Of a stretch of 12,546 nt of DNA, positions 8,067 through 12,546 are shown in pieces (the first letter of the stretch is position 1; every line of letters starts with the position of its first letter). A program made the position numbers and the translations under genes. Below the pieces are notes generated by a model. The model saw only the letters and a program-made list of their open reading frames with translations. It was not told where the DNA came from and ran no database searches. Source of the stretch: an uncultured Pseudomonadota bacterium (GTDB lineage: Bacteria > Desulfobacterota_B > Binatia > UBA9968); the NCBI GenBank assembly GCA_946478635.1, contig CAMLCX010000096.1, positions 1-12,546 of the forward strand, in the 5' to 3' direction.

Positions 8067-8851
8067 TCCAGGTGTTGGGCGAGCACAATGGAGTGGTGGT
8101 GGCTTTCTCCGCCGGCGTCGATTCGACGTTTCTCCTCAAAGCCGCTCATATGGCTCTCGGCGAACGAGCCGTTGCTCTGACCGCAAGCTCCCCTTCCGCT
8201 CCTCCCGGCGAGATTGACGCGGCCAGAGATTTTGCTTTGCGCTTGGGCTGCCCGCACATCGTGCTGGACTCCAACGAATTGGCTAACCCCTCGTTCGCGC
8301 AAAACCCGGTTAACCGCTGTTTTTTCTGCAAAGACGAGCTGTACCGCATTTGCCGCGCCGAGGCCGATAAGCTCGGCCTCAAAACGATAGTCGACGGCAC
8401 GAACTTGGATGACTTGCAGGACCATCGGCCCGGGCTCAAGGCGGCCGATGAATGGGGCGTGCGCCATCCGTTGGTCGAAGCGGAGATGACCAAAGCGGAC
8501 ATCCGGCGTTATAGCCGGGAACTCGATTTGCCCACTTGGGATAAGCCTTCGAGCCCGTGTCTGTCCTCGCGTTTCCCCTACGGCACATCGATCAATCTCG
8601 AGCGGCTAAAACAGATCGGCAGCTGCGAGCAGTTTATGAAGGAACTTCGATTTCGCGAGTTTCGCGTGCGCTATCACGGCGATCTTGCGCGAATCGAAGT
8701 CGCGCAAAGTGAACTCGACCGGCTCTTTGAAAAGCCGATCAGAGACGCCATCGTGAAGAGATTCAAAGAGCTCGGTTTTCGCTTCGTCAGTCTCGATCTA
8801 CAGGGGTTTCGCAGCGGCAGCTTGAACGAAGGTCTATCGAAAGCTGTTTAA
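8042..8851 (+). CDS. larE: ATP-dependent sulfur transferase LarE, three-cysteine type
   Basis: A PP-loop pyrophosphatase-fold protein of 269 residues. LarE adenylates the carboxylates of the pyridinium dicarboxylate precursor and inserts sulfur to build the nickel-pincer nucleotide cofactor of lactate racemase. The PP-loop is SAGVDS (23-28), with Ala for the usual second-position Gly. The RPGLKA block (129-134) and the SRFPYGT block (176-182) fit the family, as does the C-terminal DLQGFRSG. C173 matches the sacrificial Cys176 of the Lactobacillus plantarum enzyme. C93 and C96 (NRCFFC) stand where, from memory of that protein, Trp97 and Ala are found. Three such cysteines mark the LarE type reported to bind a [4Fe-4S] cluster. 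No larA, larB or larC is in the window. The ATG at 8042 lies inside the cysK end, suggesting coupling. It could be a related sulfur-insertion enzyme rather than true LarE. Confidence 0.88.
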
Positions 8852-9549
8852 GGAACCCGCCCCTCGCGGAGCAACATTTCCGCAAGCCACACGTCCTCGG
8901 CCTGAGTGATCTTAAAGTTGGTGCGCTCCCCCTCGAGAACGTAAACCGGCGTGCCGGTGCGTTCCACCACCATGGCGTCGTCGGTCACCAGAGCGCCTTC
9001 GCGCTCGGCCCGCTGATGCGCCGAAACGATGAGCTCGCGCTGAAACACCTGCGGCGTTTGTATTTCCCATAGCGCGCTCCGCTCCAGGGTCGATTGAACC
9101 CAACCGTCCAGCGCGACGGCTTTGATCGTATCGCGCGCCGGCAATCCGACGACGACCGCCCGCTTCTCCGCCGCGGCGTCCACACATCGGTCGATCAGGC
9201 CGGGCGAAACGAACGGCCGGGCGCCGTCGTGGATCGCCACGATATCCACGTGGGTGCCAACTCGATCGAGGCCGCGCCTTGCCGACTGCTGGCGTGTTGC
9301 GCCGCCCGCCTGAAGAAGCCATGGCCGGTCCTTCAGCGCCGGATCCGAACGGAGCAGCTGCTCGCAGCGTAGGATCTGGTCGGCGGCAACGACCAAAACC
9401 ACTTCCTCGATCGAGGCTGCGGCAAATATCCGATCCAAAGTCCGCAGTACGAGCGGACGTCCGGCAATGGGTAGATAGGTTTTAGGAGTGTTGCCGCCCA
9501 GTCGAAGACCTTGGCCGGCGGCAAGAACAACGGCGGTTGCGCGCTTCAT
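8848..9549 (-). CDS. ispD: 2-C-methyl-D-erythritol 4-phosphate cytidylyltransferase
   Basis: The third enzyme of the MEP isoprenoid pathway, coupling MEP with CTP to give CDP-ME. The 233-residue protein has the N-terminal nucleotide loop AAGQGLRLG with R16, then K23 in TPK. GGATRQQS lies at 82-89, HDGARP with D108 at 107-112 and DTIK at 140-143. R157 and K213 match the catalytic residues of the E. coli enzyme. Length is normal. The ATG at 9549 begins the canonical MKRATAVVLAAG, so the start is firm, yet no Shine-Dalgarno is present. The preceding bases are the T-tract of the carD terminator. ispF, the usual partner gene, does not follow; instead the stop codon overlaps the larE stop by three bases in convergent orientation. 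Expression must come by read-through from carD or from an unrecognised overlapping promoter. Confidence 0.95.
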   Translation of the reverse strand: MKRATAVVLAAGQGLRLGGNTPKTYLPIAGRPLVLRTLDRIFAAASIEEVVLVVAADQILRCEQLLRSDPALKDRPWLLQAGGATRQQSARRGLDRVGTHVDIVAIHDGARPFVSPGLIDRCVDAAAEKRAVVVGLPARDTIKAVALDGWVQSTLERSALWEIQTPQVFQRELIVSAHQRAEREGALVTDDAMVVERTGTPVYVLEGERTNFKITQAEDVWLAEMLLREGRVP

Positions 9550-9555
9550 CGGGTC

Positions 9556-9590
9556 AAAATAAAAGAGCCGAGAGATTCGCTCTCGGCTCT
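9556..9590 (-). terminator. Strong intrinsic terminator between carD and ispD
   Basis: A perfect 11-bp stem (AGAGCCGAGAG, 9564-9574, with its complement 9580-9590) carries a 5-base loop. On the minus strand it is followed by TTTATTTTG. It starts 27 bases after the carD stop. The T-tract ends six bases before the ispD ATG. The plus strand has no T-run after the stem, so it does not stop transcripts coming from larE. Confidence 0.88.
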
Positions 9591-9617
9591 AGAAATGTCC
9601 TTTTCAATGAGTCCGTC

Positions 9618-10100
9618 TTAGTGTGTGAAAATATGACGGAGCTCCTCCATGATTTTTTCTTCGGAATGCGAACGCGCGATGGAAAGCTCCTTCACCAGTA
9701 AATTACGCGCGGTGTCGAGCATTTTTCTTTCGCCGAAAGAGAGCTCTTTATCGCCCTTCAGGACGAATAGGTCGCGCAGCACTTTGGCGATCTCAAGGAT
9801 CGAACCCGTTTTGATTTTTTCGGTGTATTCGCGATAGCGGCGGTTCCAGGTCTGCTGGTCGGTTTCAACTTTCTTTTGCCGTAAAACTTTATAAACCTTG
9901 GTGACCATGGCTCGATCGATGATCTTGCGCAGGCCAACCGAATCGACGTTGTCAATCGGAATCATGATCTTCATGTCGGTCTCAAGAATCCGTAGCATGT
10001 AGAATCTCTTCTCGGTTCCTGAGATGACGTGGCTTCTGATGGCTTCAATTTCTCCGACCCCATGAGCGGGATACACAACCTTCTCGCCGACTTTAAACAT
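9618..10100 (-). CDS. carD: CarD/CdnL-family RNA polymerase-binding transcription regulator
   Basis: A 160-residue protein that binds the RNA polymerase beta subunit and stabilises the open complex, notably at rRNA promoters. Residues about 1-57 are the Tudor-like RNAP-interaction domain, starting KVGEKVVYPAHGVGEI, the same fold as in Mfd. The rest is the helical DNA-contact domain. W85 is present, the residue that wedges into the minor groove in mycobacterial CarD, followed by a basic stretch (R87, R88, R90). The ATG at 10100 has a perfect AGGAGG eight bases upstream, consistent with high expression. It lies upstream of ispD, an arrangement also known from deltaproteobacteria, but a strong terminator separates the two here. 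No strong promoter could be assigned in the 190 bases before it. Confidence 0.95.
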   Translation of the reverse strand: MFKVGEKVVYPAHGVGEIEAIRSHVISGTEKRFYMLRILETDMKIMIPIDNVDSVGLRKIIDRAMVTKVYKVLRQKKVETDQQTWNRRYREYTEKIKTGSILEIAKVLRDLFVLKGDKELSFGERKMLDTARNLLVKELSIARSHSEEKIMEELRHIFTH

Positions 10101-10292
10101 ACGGGTTTCCTCCTGAATCGAAACTCTCGATCGTTCTATCAGTTATTTGCCAAGCGGATTGACGGAAATGCTGTCGAAGTTGATGGTCGTGCGAGAGGGA
10201 GGGATGGAAGGCTAATCGAAACGGCTGAGCTAAAGACTTTTCCCGGAGCTTTTTGATCATGCAGCGCTCGTCCGTTCCTATAAATGACCCTC

Positions 10293-10326
10293 AAAAAAAT
10301 TAGCGGTCGATAGTGCCGACCGCTAA
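10293..10326 (-). terminator. Strong intrinsic terminator downstream of rimI
   Basis: A perfect 10-bp stem (TTAGCGGTCG, 10300-10309, with CGACCGCTAA, 10317-10326) has a 7-base loop. On the minus strand seven consecutive T follow (10299-10293). It lies 143 bases after the rimI stop and about 190 bases before the carD ATG, so it would close the ferredoxin-rimI transcript. Confidence 0.88.
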
Positions 10327-10347
10327 AGACATTTAACCAACATTTAA

Positions 10348-10377
10348 TATATACACCAGGGCATGAGAGGCCGTCAA
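10348..10377 (-). promoter_or_regulatory. Promoter-like sequence immediately before a terminator
   Basis: The minus strand shows TTGACG (10372-10377), an 18-base spacer and TATATA (10348-10353). The predicted start is near 10341, only about 15 bases before the terminator stem. Transcription from here would give an RNA of roughly 50 bases unless the terminator is bypassed towards carD. Confidence 0.4.
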
Positions 10378-10469
10378 GGGAACCGCCTCAAACGAAAGCT
10401 TTTTCGATTGTTTATGTATGAAATATCAGGCCGTGCTAAAGAGACAAAAGGGCAAAAAAAGTTAAGCGA

Positions 10470-10979
10470 TTAGGTCTGGGACTCAAGCTCGAGGGTCATC
10501 GCCAAGGCGTCCTCGCCGTTATCGGAGTAATAGCCCTTGCGGATCCCTGTCGTCAAAAATCCCATGCCCTCATAGAGCTTTTGAGCTGGTGAGTTAGATG
10601 CCCGTACTTCAAGCATAACGCGAATAATGGATTGGCGCCGCGCCTGGTCGATGACGCGTTCCAGCAGCGCGCGCGCGACACGTCGACGACGATAGTCGAG
10701 ATGAACGGCGATGTTGTGAATATCGATGGCCCCCGGCAGGAGCCAGAAAAGAACGTAGCCGATTATTTTCCCGTGGACCTCGGCCAAAATGGAGCGCGCG
10801 CAGGCGACTTGCAGTTCCTGGCGAAAGAAACCGGGGCTCCAGGGAACGGGAAACGAGGATCTCTCGATAACCATGATCTCGTCGAGATCTGCAGTGCTCA
10901 TCGGTCGGAACTGTACCGGCCCGTCGAAAGCAAAGGAGCCACAGGCAGATCCCTCGCCCTGCGGCTCCTCGTGGATCAT
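10470..10979 (-). CDS. rimI: GNAT acetyltransferase, RimI-like
   Basis: A 169-residue GNAT enzyme resembling RimI, which acetylates the N-terminal alanine of ribosomal protein S18 using acetyl-CoA. FRPMSTADLDEIMVIE (24-39) and FPVPWS (43-48) match the RimI N-terminal region. The acetyl-CoA binding motif A is represented by the basic loop YRRRRVARALL (96-106). EVRASNSPAQKLYEGMGF (124-141) is the typical RimI block. The canonical domain begins near residue 22, so about 20 residues extend the N-terminus. The ATG at 10979 is used because no in-frame start lies between it and M27, which would cut the first strand. The Shine-Dalgarno signal is weak. It follows the ferredoxin fusion gene by 49 bases and ends upstream of a strong terminator. 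Many genomes place rimI beside tsaB or tsaD; here tsaD is about 9.8 kb away. Another GNAT substrate is possible. Confidence 0.85.
   Translation of the reverse strand: MIHEEPQGEGSACGSFAFDGPVQFRPMSTADLDEIMVIERSSFPVPWSPGFFRQELQVACARSILAEVHGKIIGYVLFWLLPGAIDIHNIAVHLDYRRRRVARALLERVIDQARRQSIIRVMLEVRASNSPAQKLYEGMGFLTTGIRKGYYSDNGEDALAMTLELESQT
10934..10969 (-). repeat. 12-bp hairpin (one mismatch) in the first codons of rimI
   Basis: AGGAGCCACAGG pairs with CCTGCGGCTCCT except for one A-C position, around a 12-base loop. It spans about codons 4-15 of rimI. In the minus-strand transcript it begins 10 bases after the AUG and could hinder ribosome loading. A short T-rich stretch (TTTGCTTTC) follows, too weak for a convincing terminator. 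Confidence 0.5.
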
Positions 10980-11028
10980 TTCTTTTAGGTCGATTTCGCG
11001 GGCGATCGCCGTGCTCCCTGGTCGCGGC

Positions 11029-12384
11029 TCACGCTTTCTCGACCAAAACTTCGAGAACTTTGTTATCGTAGCGATGTGTAAAACCGGCGGTTCGCTGGTG
11101 AAATGGGATGACCGTGATGAACTCTGGCGGAAAGGCGCCCACGCTTGAAGATATTTTTCTTACCGCCTCATCGGTGCACTTCCCCTTGACCGTGAGTTGC
11201 CCGTCCTGCAGATCCAGGTTGTAATCGTAATCCGGCATTTCCTCCGGCAGTTTCTCGCGCTTGGTGATTCCGATATCCGGCGTCCAGTGGGGAAACTCCA
11301 TGCGCACGAGAAACGCGCCGCCGCGGTCTTCGACCGTATAAACATTGCCATAGCGCCGCTCGCGTTCGCGCTTGTCAACAAAGCCTTTAGAGTAAAACCC
11401 ATCGATCGGCACGGGAACCGCCCTCACCACTCCGGTGTACTTTTTCAACAATGACCCGGCAAGCACGCCCGCAGGCGCGCCGTAAAACGACGGGAGGAAC
11501 CTCATTTCATCCGCGGGCCTGGCGCCGAAGATTCCATCTTTCAAACGAAAAATGCCTTCGGCCGCAGCCAGGAGCAAGCCAAGCAGAACATATTTATTGA
11601 CCTCCTGGCTGAAAATGATCTGCGGGCCGCTGATCGCCGCGGCAAGTACCACAAAACCGATCGGGTATAGAATCGCGTTATGCATAATGTTTACGGCCGT
11701 GCTTCCCGCGGCAGTAAACAAAGGAGTCTGCATCGCGTCTTCAAGTTGCTTCTTGGTGCCATGTGGGAAGGCGCCGATGATCGGCTGCAGCAGGATAATA
11801 GCCAGCCTGGCCACGCCGTGAATTGGGCTCGAACCCTCGGCATACTTTTTGGACGCCTCATCAAAGCTCAAGGGGAGCTCGTTAGCAAAAGTTTTTTTCG
11901 GCTTGGGTTCTTTTTTGGCCGGCGCTGGCATGGGCGGCGGAGTCGCTTTTGCCACAGGGGCGGGCGCGGCCGGCGGAGCCGCGGATACTGGCGCCGGCTT
12001 TGCCGCGGCCTTTTCTTGCGGTGCCGCAACTTGCGCTGGAGGAGCCGTCGTCGCAGCCGCGGCAGCAGCAGTCGCAGGGGCGGTATCAGCACTGTTTGCC
12101 TTTCGGAAACGGGATTGGAAACTTTCACCGAATTCGGTCTCTGGATGCAGCGCGCGGGCGCGCGCGATTAACGCTTCCTCAGTTTCGATGTTGTTCGGAT
12201 CCGTGACACAGACATCGACGGGACATACCGCCGCGCAAGCCTCGTAATCGTGAAACCCAACGCACTCGGTGCACAGCAGCGGGTCGATCACAAAAACCGG
12301 ATCACCCTGGCTGATAGCGTTATTCGGGCATTCGGGCTCGCACGCCCCGCAATTAATGCAATCGCTGGTGATCATCGTTGCCAT
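11029..12384 (-). CDS. Membrane-anchored 2[4Fe-4S] ferredoxin with alpha-crystallin-like C-terminal domain
   Basis: A 451-residue multidomain protein that I cannot match to a named gene. Residues 1-80 are a ferredoxin of the Allochromatium/YfhL type: C9-x2-C12-x2-C15-x3-C19-P, then C38-x2-C41-x8-C50-x3-C54-P and the extra C59. The eight-residue insert between the second and third cysteines of cluster II is diagnostic. Residues 97-165 are an Ala/Pro-rich linker. Hydrophobic segments near 190-206, 229-252 and 264-279 suggest two or three membrane helices. Residues about 345-451 have the strand pattern of an alpha-crystallin/Hsp20 domain: VYTVEDRGGAFLVRMEFP, then DGQLTVKGK, then YDNKVLEVLVEK. 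AGGAG lies nine bases before the ATG at 12384. A rimI gene follows in the same direction. Electron transfer or redox-linked chaperoning at the membrane is inference; no partner enzyme is nearby. The ferredoxin is certain, the C-terminal fold likely. Confidence 0.88.
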   Translation of the reverse strand: MATMITSDCINCGACEPECPNNAISQGDPVFVIDPLLCTECVGFHDYEACAAVCPVDVCVTDPNNIETEEALIARARALHPETEFGESFQSRFRKANSADTAPATAAAAAATTAPPAQVAAPQEKAAAKPAPVSAAPPAAPAPVAKATPPPMPAPAKKEPKPKKTFANELPLSFDEASKKYAEGSSPIHGVARLAIILLQPIIGAFPHGTKKQLEDAMQTPLFTAAGSTAVNIMHNAILYPIGFVVLAAAISGPQIIFSQEVNKYVLLGLLLAAAEGIFRLKDGIFGARPADEMRFLPSFYGAPAGVLAGSLLKKYTGVVRAVPVPIDGFYSKGFVDKRERERRYGNVYTVEDRGGAFLVRMEFPHWTPDIGITKREKLPEEMPDYDYNLDLQDGQLTVKGKCTDEAVRKISSSVGAFPPEFITVIPFHQRTAGFTHRYDNKVLEVLVEKA

Positions 12385-12409
12385 TTACAACTACTCCTAA
12401 TACTCTGTT

Positions 12410-12438
12410 TAATTACGTGTTTCACTATGGGTTGTCAA
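12410..12438 (-). promoter_or_regulatory. Candidate promoter of the ferredoxin fusion gene
   Basis: A perfect -35 TTGACA (12433-12438, minus strand) lies 17 bases from TAATTA (12410-12415), a poor -10. The predicted start is near 12403, leaving a short leader that contains the AGGAG site at 12394-12398. Confidence 0.4.
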
Positions 12439-12453
12439 TAATTTGCACCGTTG

Positions 12454-12482
12454 TTGCAAGTCGCGAAAACTTCATGTTAGCT
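12454..12482 (+). promoter_or_regulatory. Candidate promoter of the tRNA-Cys gene
   Basis: TTGCAA at 12454-12459 and TTAGCT at 12477-12482 are separated by 17 bases, just upstream of the tRNA. Both boxes are imperfect, so this is tentative. Confidence 0.3.
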
Positions 12483-12492
12483 AACGCATCAG

Positions 12493-12546
12493 GGCGGCGT
12501 ACCCAAGTGGTTAAGGGAGAGGTCTGCAAAACCTCGATGCAGCGGT
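12493..12546 (+). tRNA. tRNA-Cys (GCA), 3' part outside the window
   Basis: The cloverleaf is readable up to the window edge. The acceptor 5' strand GGCGGCG (12493-12499) is followed by TA. The D-arm stem CCC/GGG (12502-12504 with 12515-12517) encloses a loop containing GTGGTT. The anticodon stem GAGGT/ACCTC (12519-12523 with 12531-12535) encloses loop CTGCAAA with anticodon GCA at 12526-12528. The T-arm and 3' acceptor strand are beyond the edge. The gene is divergent from the ferredoxin fusion gene. Confidence 0.93.

Larger units (their letters stand above)
10101..10469. other. Gene-free stretch between rimI and carD
   Basis: These 369 bases contain no convincing coding region on either strand. 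They hold the carD Shine-Dalgarno site (AGGAGG, 10109-10114), the terminator at 10293-10326 and the promoter-like sequence at 10348-10377. The part from 10380 to 10469 is AT-rich, with short imperfect hairpins such as CGAAAGCTTTTTCG, and nothing I recognise. A plus-strand open frame crossing into carD (10029-10256) has no ribosome binding site and is treated as chance. Confidence 0.6.

Noticed and set aside
9564..9590. The carD-ispD hairpin as a bidirectional terminator that also stops larE read-through
   Set aside because: On the plus strand the stem is followed by AGAAATGTCC with no T-tract, so it should act on the minus strand only.
10029..10256. A 75-codon plus-strand frame spanning the carD start and its upstream region
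   Set aside because: It has no Shine-Dalgarno signal or recognisable motif, and it is antisense to the carD ribosome binding site.
10387..10420. Short hairpin CGAAAGCTTTTTCG in the spacer after rimI
   Set aside because: The stem is only five AT-rich pairs without a following T-run; the strong terminator at 10293-10326 is the better candidate.
11890..12096. Repetitive GCC/GCG-rich DNA resembling a tandem repeat
   Set aside because: It encodes the Ala/Pro-rich linker of the ferredoxin fusion protein. The units are irregular, so it is codon-driven low complexity rather than a DNA repeat.

Overview
The window looks like ordinary chromosome from a GC-rich Gram-negative bacterium. Evidence for an outer membrane is an LPS-type family 9 glycosyltransferase, a Do-type periplasmic protease, a PBP1B-like synthase with a UB2H-like region and a lipoprotein. 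A CarD regulator next to ispD, a DUF1844 protein and an Allochromatium-type ferredoxin would suit a deltaproteobacterial or related uncultivated lineage (Desulfobacterota, Binatota or Rokubacteria-like). That placement is inference; no rRNA marker is present. I see no insertion sequence, phage gene, CRISPR array or broken gene.

Layout. (1) About 5.83 kb down to base 1, minus strand: an envelope operon reading DUF1844 protein, DegQ/HtrA protease, PBP1B-like peptidoglycan synthase, TPR lipoprotein, then tsaD, which runs off the left edge. (2) 6.02-7.04 kb, minus: a family 9 glycosyltransferase ending in an intrinsic terminator. (3) 7.11-8.85 kb, plus: cysK overlapping larE, transcribed divergently from the glycosyltransferase. 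(4) 8.85-10.10 kb, minus: carD, a strong terminator, then ispD, whose stop codon overlaps that of larE tail to tail. (5) 10.10-10.47 kb: a 369-base gene-free stretch with a strong terminator for the minus strand and a promoter-like sequence just before it. (6) 10.47-12.38 kb, minus: a membrane-anchored ferredoxin with an alpha-crystallin-like C-terminus, then rimI. (7) The right edge holds the first part of a tRNA-Cys(GCA) gene on the plus strand.

How the genes fit together. The first operon combines periplasmic quality control with wall synthesis. The lipoprotein beside the PBP has the expected layout of an outer-membrane PBP activator of the LpoP/LpoB kind: lipobox, long proline-rich tether, TPR domain. 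The plus-strand pair concerns sulfur: cysK makes cysteine, and the LarE here is the three-cysteine type expected to carry an iron-sulfur cluster. 

The strongest candidate for something undescribed is the 451-residue ferredoxin/membrane/alpha-crystallin-like protein. A second theme is regulatory: intrinsic terminators lie directly upstream of the starts of ispD and the DUF1844 gene, and in the region upstream of carD, which suggests attenuation or measured read-through.
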